DNA of 64,000 bases from Verrucomicrobiota bacterium (lineage in GTDB: Bacteria; Verrucomicrobiota; Verrucomicrobiia; Chthoniobacterales; UBA10450): the NCBI GenBank assembly GCA_003218375.1, contig QHNH01000009.1, forward strand, positions 228,749 through 292,748, read 5' to 3'. The notes under the pieces were generated by a model. It had not been told where the DNA came from, searched no databases, and worked only from the letters and a program-made list of their open reading frames with translations. Within the stretch, counting starts at the first letter, position 1. Every line of letters begins with the position of its first letter. Shown in pieces: positions 7,687-15,557 of this stretch. The position numbers and the translations under genes are program-made.

Positions 7687-8904
7687 CTAACGCCGGCGCC
7701 GGCCGAAGGAATAGCCGCGATGCGTCCGACCGCCGCCGATCGCGCGCTTACCGCCGGTGGTCGATTCGGGCTCGAAGAGCGCCGTATAGAGATACGGGAA
7801 GCCCTCCAGTTTCAAGCGAGGGATTTTCTGTCCCATGAAGCGCTCGATCGAGTGGAGCGATGCCAGCTCTTCGCCGTTCATCAGGGTGAAAGCGTCGCCG
7901 ACATTTTGGGCGCGGCCGGTCCGGCCAATCCGGTGCACGTAGTCTTCGGGATGCTCGGGCACATCGTAATTGATGACGTGACTGACGCCGGCGATGTCGA
8001 TTCCACGCGCCGCAATATCGGTCGCGACCATGATTTCATATTTGCCGCTCTTGAAACCTTCGAGCGCTTCGACGCGCTCGCGTTGGGTGCGGTTCGAATG
8101 CATCACCGCGACGGAATGCTTTCCCGCCTTCAGTTTCACCGCGATCTTGTCGGCGCCGTGCTTCGTCCGACTAAAAATGAGGGCGCTGTCAAAATTCGTC
8201 CGCTCGAGCAGCGCCATGAGCAGCTCGAATTTTTGCTCGGCCGCGACCGGATAGACCGCATGCGTGACCGTTTCGGCGGGCGATCGGCGCGCGCCGATCT
8301 CGACCAATTCCGGTTCGCGCAACACCCAGGCGGCGAGCCGCTCGATCTCCGGCGGCAGAGTCGCGGAAAAAAGGAGTGTTTGCCGGTCAGTGGAAATTTG
8401 CTCCACGATCCGGCGCACATCGGGGAGAAAACCCATGTCGAGCATGCGATCGACTTCGTCGAGAACAAGGATCTTGACGTGCCGGAAATTGAGCGAGCCT
8501 TGCTCCAGCAAATCGAGCAGACGCCCGGGAGTGGCGGCGACGATGTCCATGCCGCGAGCAGCTTCTTCGCGTTGTTTGCCGTAGCCGACCCCGCCGTGGA
8601 CAACGGACACCCGAAGATCGGTGAAGCGTCCGTAGTCACGAAAAGCGGTTTCAACCTGGGCTGCCAGCTCACGCGTGGGTTCCAGGATGAGACAGCGAAA
8701 ATTCCCGTGCTTCGCGAGCAGCGTGAGAATGGGAAGCGCAAAGGCAGCCGTCTTGCCGGTGCCGGTTTGCGCCGTGCCGATCAAATCCTTGCCAGCGAGA
8801 ACAATCGGGAAAGCGCGAAGCTGGATCGGAGTGGGCTCCGTGAAGCCCATCGCCTGGGTGCCGCGCACGACTTCTGTCGAGAGCCCAAAATCTTTAAATG
8901 ACAC
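7687..8904 (-). CDS. DEAD-box ATP-dependent RNA helicase (RhlE-like)
   Basis: The 405-residue protein shows the Q motif GFTEPTPIQLRAFP, Walker A AQTGTGKTAAF, PTRELA, TPGRLLD, motif II as DEVD (LVLDEVDRMLDMGF), SAT, VATDIAARGID and HRIGRTGR. The two RecA domains are complete and the protein ends in a short Arg/Gly-rich tail (RRRR) that probably adds RNA affinity. DEVD instead of DEAD is an uncommon but known variation. These enzymes unwind short RNA duplexes in ribosome assembly or mRNA decay. It is monocistronic, with long inverted repeats both upstream and downstream. Confidence 0.93.
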   Translation of the reverse strand: MSFKDFGLSTEVVRGTQAMGFTEPTPIQLRAFPIVLAGKDLIGTAQTGTGKTAAFALPILTLLAKHGNFRCLILEPTRELAAQVETAFRDYGRFTDLRVSVVHGGVGYGKQREEAARGMDIVAATPGRLLDLLEQGSLNFRHVKILVLDEVDRMLDMGFLPDVRRIVEQISTDRQTLLFSATLPPEIERLAAWVLREPELVEIGARRSPAETVTHAVYPVAAEQKFELLMALLERTNFDSALIFSRTKHGADKIAVKLKAGKHSVAVMHSNRTQRERVEALEGFKSGKYEIMVATDIAARGIDIAGVSHVINYDVPEHPEDYVHRIGRTGRAQNVGDAFTLMNGEELASLHSIERFMGQKIPRLKLEGFPYLYTALFEPESTTGGKRAIGGGRTHRGYSFGRRRR

Positions 8905-8928
8905 TGGGAGAGTTTACTCGTTGTTAGG

Positions 8929-9002
8929 CCTCGCACAACGGACACGAAGGGACACAAAGGAAAAAATCTGACGTTGTGACCCTTTGTGACCTTTGTGCGA
9001 GG
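8929..9002. repeat. Inverted repeat of the cacaaagg family, copy 2
   Basis: The left arm (8929-8960, from cctcgcacaacggacac) and right arm (8973-9002, to cctttgtgcgagg) are inverted copies. They lie between divergent genes and end 7 bases before the phosphoesterase ATG, so the right arm occupies its 5' leader. Confidence 0.75.
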
Positions 9003-9009
9003 TTTCTCA

Positions 9010-9462
9010 ATGGCGGCGCCGTTGAAGATTTTCGTTCTCGCCGATACGCACGATAAACTCCCGGCGAACCTCAAGACGCTCGCGGTGGGCGCGGATGAAA
9101 TCTGGCATCTCGGGGATGTCTGCGCCCCGGCTATTCTGGAGACGATCGAGGCGTTCGGGCCGCCGGTCACGGCCGTGCGCGGGAACTGCGACAGCAATTT
9201 TGATTGGCCGTTAATGGTCGATCTGAAGCGGAACGGGATCCGGTTTCGGCTGGTTCATATTCCACCGGATCACGCGCCGAACAATGTCGACGTAGTTTTG
9301 CACGGGCACACACACGTGGCGCGAGATGAACGAGTGGCCGGCGTGCGGTTCCTGAATCCAGGATGCGTCACCCGGCCGAATCGCGGTGCGCCGCCGAGCG
9401 TCGCGAACCTGGAAATTGCCGCGGATGGAAAAATGACGTGGTGGCTGACGACGTTGCGCTGA
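9010..9462 (+). CDS. YfcE/MJ0936-type metallophosphoesterase
   Basis: This 150-residue calcineurin-like phosphoesterase of the small YfcE family shows the metal-binding motifs in order: D-x-H in LADTHDKLP, GD in WHLGDVC, GNCD in VRGNCDSNFDWP and GHTH in VLHGHTHVAR, then LNPGC. Length and motif spacing fit the family, which hydrolyses phosphodiesters or small phosphate esters with two metal ions. ATG 9010 gives the family N-terminus (LKIFVLADTHD). An upstream in-frame ATG at 8986 lies inside the inverted repeat and is unlikely. The gene converges with rplQ. Confidence 0.88.
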   Translation: MAAPLKIFVLADTHDKLPANLKTLAVGADEIWHLGDVCAPAILETIEAFGPPVTAVRGNCDSNFDWPLMVDLKRNGIRFRLVHIPPDHAPNNVDVVLHGHTHVARDERVAGVRFLNPGCVTRPNRGAPPSVANLEIAADGKMTWWLTTLR

Positions 9463-9469
9463 CTCGCGC

Positions 9470-9489
9470 CGCTAACCGAACGGTCAGCG
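9470..9489. terminator. Hairpin between convergent genes
   Basis: cgctaaccg and cggtcagcg form a 9-bp stem with one G-T type pair and loop aa, in the 36-base gap between yfcE-type and rplQ stops. There is no T-run on either side, so its role as a shared terminator is only a suggestion. Confidence 0.35.
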
Positions 9490-9498
9490 AGCATAACC

Positions 9499-9972
9499 CT
9501 ACTTCTCGTCGCTCTTCTTGGACTTGCGGTCGGACTTCGTCTCTGAATCGGCGGCCGGCTTTTTGCCTTTGGTCTTCTTGCCTTTTTCTTCCGCAGCCGG
9601 TTCTTCAATGACCAGCGGCGCATCGACCCATTCGATGAACGCGACCGGCGCCGAATCACTCTTCCGCGCGCCGAGCTTTACGATCCGCGTGTAGCCGCCA
9701 TTCCGATCCGCCGAGCGTGGCGCGATATCGTCGAACAATTTCTTGACCGCATTTTTCTGGCGCAGCACGGCCAGCGCAGTGCGCCGGGCATGGAGCGAAC
9801 CGTTTTTCCCGAGCGTCACCATCTTTTCCGCGAGCGGACGAACGGCTTTCGCCTTGGCCAGCGTCGTCTTGATGCGCTGATGCTCGATCAAACTGCAAAC
9901 CTGGTTCGCCAGGAGTGCCTTCCGGTGCTCGGCGGTCCGGCCGAGTTTGAGGGTTTTCTTTTGATGTCTCAT
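9499..9972 (-). CDS. rplQ: 50S ribosomal protein L17
   Basis: The 157-residue protein begins [20 protein letters not shown] and carries the L17 core to about residue 112 ([21 protein letters not shown]). A Lys/Glu-rich extension of about 45 residues follows; low-complexity tails of this kind are known in L17 of some phyla. L17 binds 23S rRNA near the exit tunnel. It lies 38 nt downstream of rpoA on the same strand, the conserved end of the alpha operon. Confidence 0.97.
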   Translation of the reverse strand: MRHQKKTLKLGRTAEHRKALLANQVCSLIEHQRIKTTLAKAKAVRPLAEKMVTLGKNGSLHARRTALAVLRQKNAVKKLFDDIAPRSADRNGGYTRIVKLGARKSDSAPVAFIEWVDAPLVIEEPAAEEKGKKTKGKKPAADSETKSDRKSKKSDEK

Positions 9973-10010
9973 GGGTTCGTCCTCGAGGCAGACTCTGGCC
10001 TAACGACCGC

Positions 10011-11051
10011 TTACTTTTCTTCTTCCTTCGCGCCGTTGCTGCCGGCGCCATCCACGGAAGCCGGCGTTTCCACCAGGCCCGGATCGAATTTCATCCCAAG
10101 GCCGAGCTGCAACTGCTGGAGTTTGTCCTTGATCTCGTTGAGCGATTTCTTGCCGAAGTTCCGATACTTGAGCATCTCGGCCTCCGTCTTCTGGGCCAGC
10201 TGGCCGACGGTGGTGATGTTCGCGTTGTTCAGGCAGTTCGCCGCGCGCACGCTGAGCTCGATCTCGTTCACGCTCATGTTGAGCAGCTTCTTCAGTTTCA
10301 TGTTTTCCTCGCTCACGCCGGCCGGGGTTTCGTCGAACTCGATCACGTCTTCATTGAAGTTCACGAAGACATCGAGGTGATGGCGCAGGATCGCGGAGGC
10401 TTGGAGCAGCGCGTCGTCCGGAGTGAGCCGGCCGTCGGTCCAGACTTCGAGGATGAGCTTGTCGTAATCGGTTCGCTGACCGACGCGGGTGTTTTCCACC
10501 GCGTATTTCACGCGGGTGACCGGCGAGAAAATGGAATCGATCGGGATCAGGCCGATCGGTTGATCGGGCCGCTTGTTTTCATCGCCGGTGGCAAAGCCGC
10601 GGCCGACGCGCACTTCGAGCTCGGCGTCGAACTTATGCTTCTTGTCCATCGTGCAGATGAGCTGGTCGGGATTCAGGACTTCGTAACCCTGGGCAAGCTG
10701 GATATCGTCGGCGGTGACTTCGCCTTCTTTGTTGATCGAGAGCGAGAGCTTGCGCGGCTCGTGCTCGGTCGCCTTGAACTTGATCCGCTTCAGGTTGAGA
10801 ACGATGTCGGTCACGTCCTCGACCACGCCCGGCAGGGTGGCGAACTCGTGCTGCGCGCCGGTGATCTTCACCGCGGTGATCGCCGCGCCTTCCAACGAGG
10901 AAAGCAGGACGCGGCGAAGCGAGTTGCCGACCGTGTGGCCGTAACCGGCTTCGAATGGTTCCGCGACAAAGCGCGCGTAGGTTTCCGTGGCGCCGTGCTC
11001 GTCCTTGACGAGGGTCTTCGGCATTTCAAAACGACCGTAATGAACTGGCAT
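10011..11051 (-). CDS. rpoA: DNA-directed RNA polymerase subunit alpha
   Basis: The 346-residue protein has the N-terminal dimerisation domain (EPFEAGYGHTVGNSLRRVLL, near residues 30-50) and the C-terminal domain with LNEIKDKLQQLQLGLGMKFD after the helix-hairpin-helix RNFGKKS. It ends with a short Glu/Lys tail. It assembles RNA polymerase and contacts UP elements and activators. rplQ follows, but the usual upstream rpsM-rpsK-rpsD genes are absent: the 328 bases upstream hold only repeats and then a TPM gene. A separate promoter within 11052-11379 is therefore expected, though I cannot point to one. Confidence 0.97.
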   Translation of the reverse strand: MPVHYGRFEMPKTLVKDEHGATETYARFVAEPFEAGYGHTVGNSLRRVLLSSLEGAAITAVKITGAQHEFATLPGVVEDVTDIVLNLKRIKFKATEHEPRKLSLSINKEGEVTADDIQLAQGYEVLNPDQLICTMDKKHKFDAELEVRVGRGFATGDENKRPDQPIGLIPIDSIFSPVTRVKYAVENTRVGQRTDYDKLILEVWTDGRLTPDDALLQASAILRHHLDVFVNFNEDVIEFDETPAGVSEENMKLKKLLNMSVNEIELSVRAANCLNNANITTVGQLAQKTEAEMLKYRNFGKKSLNEIKDKLQQLQLGLGMKFDPGLVETPASVDGAGSNGAKEEEK

Positions 11052-11060
11052 AGGATTTAA

Positions 11061-11146
11061 GGATGAGGGATGAAGGATGAATTATGAAAAGTGAGATGGA
11101 GCGTGGAACGTTTCATCCTTCCTCCTTCAACCTTCATCCTTTCTCA
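11061..11146. repeat. Heptamer array with facing inverted arms
   Basis: ggatgag, ggatgaa, ggatgaa and ttatgaa run from 11061 to 11088. After a spacer come ttcatcc, ttcctcc, ttcaacc and ttcatcc (11112-11139), the inverse of the first arm. It sits directly upstream of rpoA. The following 11147-11302 shows nothing recognisable. Confidence 0.75.
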
Positions 11147-11302
11147 GCACCGGGTTACCCCTGACGAGTGCGGCCTCACGTCCAGCGACGGAAACCCAGG
11201 GACCAACGGCGCAACTTCAAAAACTCGTTGCGGGACGGGAATGAACACCGGAGAGCCAGCTTTGCAAGCGGGTTTTGTGCAGGACCGGGTTCTGAGATTC
11301 TT

Positions 11303-11379
11303 CTGTAGCCGCCGCCCTGTGGGCGGCGTGAGGTGCGGCGGCGTCTCTTCTCACGCTTCGCATAGCGAAGCGGCTACAG
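11303..11379. repeat. Double-hairpin palindrome, ctgtagccg family, copy 1
   Basis: The outer bases ctgtagccg (11303) and cggctacag (to 11379) pair. Inside are two different hairpins: gccgcc-ctgt-gggcggc on the left and cgcttcg/cgaagcg on the right. The element ends exactly at the stop codon of the next gene. Confidence 0.85.
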
Positions 11380-11817
11380 TTACCCTTCGACGATCTCGTC
11401 CGGCAGCTCGTTTGCCGATGGCCCCGTTTTCGGAAAATAGCGGGCCAATAATTGCCCGGCTGATTCTATCCCTTCCACTAACGCGTCCGTGAATTCCTCA
11501 CGCAAAAAGCGCTGGCGCATCTTTTCCACGAGCTCCTGCCAAAATTGCTCGCCGCATTTCTGGTGAACGCCCTCGTCGCCAACCACGGCAAATTTCTGCA
11601 TTCGCGGCGCCACCAGGATCAAGATCGCGTTTCGTTCTCGCGTCTTGTGCATTCCGAGCTGGAAGAATTTTTTTTGCGCCCGCTCCAGCGCGTCTTCCTC
11701 GAATTTTCCGCGCTGGAGAAATACGCGAATCTGCCCGGACGTTTTCGATTCCGCCGCCTTGATCGCGTTCACAATCCGATCGTGCTCGAGTTCGCGGAGA
11801 AATCTGTGGGTGCGCAT
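11380..11817 (-). CDS. TPM-domain protein
   Basis: The 145-residue protein consists of one TPM domain: DRIVNAIKAAESKTSGQIRV at its start, then ERNAILILVAPRMQKFAVVG and an EEFTDALVEGIE helix. TPM (TLP18.3/Psb32/MOLO-1) domains occur in membrane-associated proteins and some hydrolyse phosphate esters in vitro; the bacterial role is unclear. ATG 11817 gives a compact domain; the longer frame upstream overlaps the preceding gene and is rejected. It follows the preceding TPM gene by 7 nt and lacks that protein's signal peptide and Gly/Ser tail, so the pair probably acts with LemA. Confidence 0.82.
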   Translation of the reverse strand: MRTHRFLRELEHDRIVNAIKAAESKTSGQIRVFLQRGKFEEDALERAQKKFFQLGMHKTRERNAILILVAPRMQKFAVVGDEGVHQKCGEQFWQELVEKMRQRFLREEFTDALVEGIESAGQLLARYFPKTGPSANELPDEIVEG

Positions 11818-11824
11818 CGCGAGA

Positions 11825-12673
11825 TTACCAACTCGAGCCGGCGCCCCCGCCGCCAAAGCTTCCTCCGCCACCGCTGAATCCACTGAATCCACCCCCAGAG
11901 GACGATGACGAGGAGCTGCTCGACCATCCGCTCCCCCAGCCACTGCTGATGAACGGCCCGCCCAGGCCGGTGTAGCCATACCCGCCCTTTCGACGACCGA
12001 GCCGGATGATCCCCAGCACGATGATTAGCATGACGAGGAACCCAAGCGGGCCGCAGCCGCTGGACGCACCAGGCGTCCGCTGTTTTTCCTGCGCCGTCGC
12101 GCCGTCGCCTTTGTACTCGCCGCGAATCGCCTTGAGAATCAGTTCGATGCCTTCCTCAAGTCCGTTAGCGTAATCTCCTGCGCGAAAACGTGGCTTGACG
12201 TGCCGCTCGGTGATGTCGAACGCAGTGACATCCGGCAATGCGCCCTCGAGGCCGTAGCCGACTTGGATGAACATCTTGCGATCGTCGATGAAGACGAAGA
12301 GGACCGCGCCGTTACGTTTCTCCGCCTGTCCGACCTTCCACGACTGTGCAATGCGTTGTGTGTAACCAGCGACGTCGGAGTCGCTCTCCATTTTTCGAAA
12401 CACCGCGACGACCACCTGGTTCGAAGTATCGCGTTCGAACTGCGCCAGCTTCTCGTTGAGCGCTCGCGCCTTCTCTTTCGAAACGACGTTCGCGTAGTCG
12501 TTGAAATAGGCGGGCGGCTTCGGCGGAATAACTTCGGCCGCGGCTGCTCGATTTACGAAAACGGAAGAGAAGATGAGAGCCGCTGCTAAAACGCGCGGCC
12601 GAAGAAGCTCCAAATCCCAAGCTCCAAATCCCAAGGAAGCACCAAGCACCAAGCTCCAAGAGCGATTGCGCAC
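11825..12673 (-). CDS. YgcG-like TPM-domain membrane protein
   Basis: After an N-terminal hydrophobic signal (VLAAALIFSSVFVNRAAAAE) comes a TPM domain (about 50-190, with AYFNDYANVVSKEKARALNE and NGAVLFVFIDDRKMFIQVGYG). A transmembrane helix (GPLGFLVMLIIVLGIIRLG) and a Ser/Gly-rich tail with GGGGSFGGGGAGSSW follow, the usual YgcG layout. The only ATG (12673) puts about 20 residues encoded by a heptamer repeat before the signal peptide. The TTG at 12613 gives a cleaner signal peptide and may be the true start. lemA lies just upstream; LemA and YgcG-type proteins are commonly paired. Confidence 0.85.
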   Translation of the reverse strand: MRNRSWSLVLGASLGFGAWDLELLRPRVLAAALIFSSVFVNRAAAAEVIPPKPPAYFNDYANVVSKEKARALNEKLAQFERDTSNQVVVAVFRKMESDSDVAGYTQRIAQSWKVGQAEKRNGAVLFVFIDDRKMFIQVGYGLEGALPDVTAFDITERHVKPRFRAGDYANGLEEGIELILKAIRGEYKGDGATAQEKQRTPGASSGCGPLGFLVMLIIVLGIIRLGRRKGGYGYTGLGGPFISSGWGSGWSSSSSSSSSGGGFSGFSGGGGSFGGGGAGSSW

Positions 12674-12735
12674 GACCGTATTGGGATTTGAAATTTAAAG
12701 CCTCTGGAGCTTGGAGCTTGGGATTTGGAGCTTCC
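12601..12735. repeat. Heptamer array with facing inverted arms
   Basis: The left arm (12604-12660) has units such as aagctcc, aaatccc and accaagc. The right arm (12702-12735) reads tggagcttggagcttggga and is its inverse. The left arm overlaps the 5' end of the YgcG-like frame and the right arm nearly reaches the lemA stop. Confidence 0.8.
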
Positions 12736-12741
12736 CGCCTG

Positions 12742-13368
12742 CTACGGAGTAGCAGTCGGGCCTGGTTTGCTGAAATCGAATTTCACTTCCGGCGCTTTCT
12801 CCGCGCCCGCCGCGGCGGTGAAGAATGGGCGCGGTTTGAAGCCAAACATCTTGTTCAACATGTTAGTCGGGAACCGCTCCAGGGCCGTGTTGTACTCTTG
12901 CACCGCGGTGTTGAAATTGTTTCGTTCCACCGAGATCCGGTTCTCCGTTCCTTCCAGTTGGGCCTGGAGATTTTGGAATGCCTCGGTCGCGCGCAGCTGC
13001 GGATAATTCTCGCTCACCACCAGGAGCCGCGACAACGCGTTGCTCAATTGCCCCTGGGCTTTTTGGAATTTTTCCAGCTCAGCGGCATCGGTTGGCGCCT
13101 TGCTGGGATCGAGCTTCACCTGCCCGACGCTGGCGCGCGCGTTAGTCACTTCGGTGAGCGTGGACTTTTCGAAATTCGCCGCGCCCGCCACGGTGCTGAC
13201 GAGGTTCGGGATCAGATCCGCCCGGCGTTGATAGACGGATTGCACATCTGCCCATTTCTTGTTCACGGTCTGTTCGAGGGTGACGAGCCGGTTGTAAGTT
13301 CCGCAGCCCGTCAGGCTGAACAACGAAACCAGCACCACCAATTTTCCGAATCCGAGAAATGTTTTCAT
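12742..13368 (-). CDS. lemA: LemA family lipoprotein
   Basis: The 208-residue protein starts MKTFLGFGKLVVLVSLFSL and has a lipobox ending L-T-G-C at residue 23. The LemA core follows: TLEQTVNKKWADVQSVYQRR, DLIPNLVSTV, YPQLRATEAFQNLQAQLEGT and ENRISVERNNFNTAVQEYN. LemA proteins are membrane-anchored, largely helical coiled-coil proteins of unclear function, typically next to TPM genes as here. The start at 13368 was chosen for the signal sequence; the longer frame upstream would overlap scpB and has no family support. It ends in a disordered segment rich in Pro, Lys and Ala. Confidence 0.93.
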   Translation of the reverse strand: MKTFLGFGKLVVLVSLFSLTGCGTYNRLVTLEQTVNKKWADVQSVYQRRADLIPNLVSTVAGAANFEKSTLTEVTNARASVGQVKLDPSKAPTDAAELEKFQKAQGQLSNALSRLLVVSENYPQLRATEAFQNLQAQLEGTENRISVERNNFNTAVQEYNTALERFPTNMLNKMFGFKPRPFFTAAAGAEKAPEVKFDFSKPGPTATP

Positions 13369-13420
13369 AGGCCAGGCGCGCAGTGGCGCGCGGAGAAGCG
13401 TCGTCAATGTAAACGCCAAG

Positions 13421-14056
13421 TCAATCCTGCGCGGGAGCCGGTTCGGCCGGCGCGGGTTCCGCCGGAGCGACAGCCTCTTTCCGCGGCGCCATCGGAAGGT
13501 AACGGGTGCGCAATTCCTCCGCGTTCGGGAGTTCGTCGAGATCACGCAACCCGAAATGTTCGAGGAAAAATTGCGTCGTCTCGTAGAGGAGCGGACGACC
13601 TGGGACTTCTGCCCGGCCGCCGATCTTCACCAGCCCGCGCTCCATCAGATTTTGGAGAACGCCGTCGACCGCCACGCCGCGCACGGCCTCGATATCCGCG
13701 CGCGTGATCGGCTGGCGATAAGCGATGATGGCGAGCGTTTCCAGGGACGGCGGCGTGAGCCGTGCCGGCTTCACCGCGGGAAATAACTGGCGGACCCAGG
13801 GCGCATACGCCGGATCGCTCACCAGTTGCCAGCCGTCCGCTTTCTCGGCGAGTTGAAAGGCGCGGCCCTGCTGGCCGTACTCGATCTTGAGCTGCTCGAG
13901 GGCCGCGACGACCTGCGCTTCCGTCGTCCTGGCAAACTCGTTAGGTATAAGCTCGTCCTCGCCGCCAGCGCCCTTGATGGCGCTCAGCAGCTCCCGCGCG
14001 GTGAGCGGCTTTTGCGCGGCGAACAAGATCGCCTCTATGACCTGGCTTAGACTCAT
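13421..14056 (-). CDS. scpB: Segregation and condensation protein B
   Basis: The 211-residue protein has the ScpB tandem winged-helix layout: QVIEAILFAAQKPLTARELL at the start, the conserved LETLAIIAYRQPITRADIEAVRG near residue 105, then GRAEVPGRPLLYETTQFFLEHFGL. ScpB binds ScpA and SMC in the condensin complex that compacts and segregates chromosomes. It ends in an Ala/Pro/Glu-rich tail, AEPAPAEPAPAQD. No scpA is adjacent; it follows glmM by 23 nt, so it may be expressed from the glmM transcript. Confidence 0.95.
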   Translation of the reverse strand: MSLSQVIEAILFAAQKPLTARELLSAIKGAGGEDELIPNEFARTTEAQVVAALEQLKIEYGQQGRAFQLAEKADGWQLVSDPAYAPWVRQLFPAVKPARLTPPSLETLAIIAYRQPITRADIEAVRGVAVDGVLQNLMERGLVKIGGRAEVPGRPLLYETTQFFLEHFGLRDLDELPNAEELRTRYLPMAPRKEAVAPAEPAPAEPAPAQD

Positions 14057-14079
14057 ACGTCGTATACGTCCTATAGGAC

Positions 14080-15462
14080 CTATTCCCCGATCGCGTTCTG
14101 GATCGCTTCCGCGATCCGGTTCGCCTGGCGGTCGATTTGTTCCAGCTCCCGGCCCTCAATGAGCAGGCGGATCTTCGGTTCCGTTCCGGAATAGCGAAGC
14201 AGCACACGCCCTTTCCCGGAAAGTTCTTTCTCCGCGTCGCCCACCAGCTTCATCACCGTCGGCAATTCTTCGAGCGGCCGCTTCTCCTTCACCTTCAGGT
14301 TCCGCTGGGCTTGCGGATATTTCTTCAGGCATTGCTTCAGCTCGTTCAATGGCTTCCCACTCGACTGGATGATCCGCAAAACCTGGAGCGCGCTGATGAT
14401 TCCGTCGCCGGTCGTGGTGAAATCCCGGAAAATCATGTGGCCGCTCTGTTCCCCGCCGAGGTTCAGATTTCGCTCCACCATCTCTTCGATCACATAACGG
14501 TCGCCGACTTTCGTGCGCACGACTTTGCCGCCGAGCGGTCCGAGCGCTTCATCGAGCCCGAAATTGCTCATCACGGTGGCGACGAGCGTTTGCTCGGCGA
14601 GCCGGCCCGATTTCAAAAGATCGACCGCAGCAATCGCGAGAATCTCATCGCCATCCACCAGCTCGCCTTTTTCGTCGCAGAGCAATACCCGATCGGCATC
14701 GCCGTCATGGGTGATCCCGATCTGCGCGCCGGTTTCCTTGACCACTCGCTGGATCTCCGAGGGGAACGTGCTCCCGCACTGGGCGTTGATGTTCGTTCCG
14801 TTCGGCTCGTCGTGAAACACCGCCACGTCGGCCCCGAGCTCGCGCAGAATGCAGGGCGTGGATTTGTAAGCCGCGCCATTCGCCACATCCACCGCGACAC
14901 GCAGCTTCTCCAACGACATTTTTCTCGGGAAACTCGCCTTGGCGAATTCCACGTAACGCCCGAGCGCGTCATCGATCCGGCGCGCCCGCCCGATCTTTCC
15001 CGCCGTCGGTCGGATCGAATCGATCTCGCCGCTGAAGACCAGATCCTCGATCTGTTGCTCGACCTGGTCGTCGAGCTTGTAGCCGTCGTGCCGGAAAAAT
15101 TTGATGCCATTGTCTTCGTACGGATTGTGCGAAGCCGAGAGGACAATGCCGGCATCGGCGCGGAGCGAGCGCGTGATGTAAGCCACGCCCGGGGTCGGCA
15201 GCGGACCGATCAACAAAACATCCACGCCGAGCGACGTGATACCGGCCACGAGCGCGTTCTCCAGCATGTAACCGGAAAGCCGCGTGTCTTTCCCGAGCAC
15301 GATTTTTGGGCGGGCGCCACTCGGATGCTGGCGCGGATTCAGTTTCGTGAAAATGTGGGCCGCGGCCCGCCCGAGCTTGAGCGCGGTTTCCGCCGTCACC
15401 GGCTCGACGTTCGCGACGCCGCGCACGCCGTCCGTTCCAAAAATCTTTTTTTCCTGCGCCAC
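14080..15462 (-). CDS. glmM: Phosphoglucosamine mutase
   Basis: The 460-residue alpha-D-phosphohexomutase starts KKIFGTDGVRGVAN. The phosphoserine loop is LSASHNPYEDNGIKFF, the metal-binding loop DGDADR, the sugar-binding loop GGEQSGH and the phosphate-binding loop RYSGTEPKIRLLIEG. The FGTDGVRG start and overall length identify GlmM, which makes glucosamine-1-phosphate for UDP-GlcNAc and hence peptidoglycan. It is followed closely by scpB. A heptamer array lies immediately upstream in the gap to the response-regulator gene. Confidence 0.96.
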   Translation of the reverse strand: MAQEKKIFGTDGVRGVANVEPVTAETALKLGRAAAHIFTKLNPRQHPSGARPKIVLGKDTRLSGYMLENALVAGITSLGVDVLLIGPLPTPGVAYITRSLRADAGIVLSASHNPYEDNGIKFFRHDGYKLDDQVEQQIEDLVFSGEIDSIRPTAGKIGRARRIDDALGRYVEFAKASFPRKMSLEKLRVAVDVANGAAYKSTPCILRELGADVAVFHDEPNGTNINAQCGSTFPSEIQRVVKETGAQIGITHDGDADRVLLCDEKGELVDGDEILAIAAVDLLKSGRLAEQTLVATVMSNFGLDEALGPLGGKVVRTKVGDRYVIEEMVERNLNLGGEQSGHMIFRDFTTTGDGIISALQVLRIIQSSGKPLNELKQCLKKYPQAQRNLKVKEKRPLEELPTVMKLVGDAEKELSGKGRVLLRYSGTEPKIRLLIEGRELEQIDRQANRIAEAIQNAIGE

Positions 15463-15472
15463 GCTACGAGCA

Positions 15473-15557
15473 GTGACGAGTGACGAGTGACATGTGGCAA
15501 GTCAAAAAATACGAGGACACCCGGGTTTCTCGTCACTTGTCACACGTTACTTGTCAC
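15473..15557. repeat. Heptamer array with facing inverted arms
   Basis: gtgacga, gtgacga, gtgacat and gtggcaa (15473-15500) face tcgtcac, ttgtcac, acgttac and ttgtcac (15530-15557). The right arm covers the last codons and stop of the response regulator (15547). Confidence 0.8.

Noticed and set aside
7426..8901. 491-residue plus-strand frame opposite the helicase
   Set aside because: Covers the antisense of the DEAD-box helicase and an intergenic repeat.
14137..15483. 448-residue plus-strand frame opposite glmM
   Set aside because: It is antisense to an unmistakable glmM; high GC keeps the opposite frame open and it has no family pattern.
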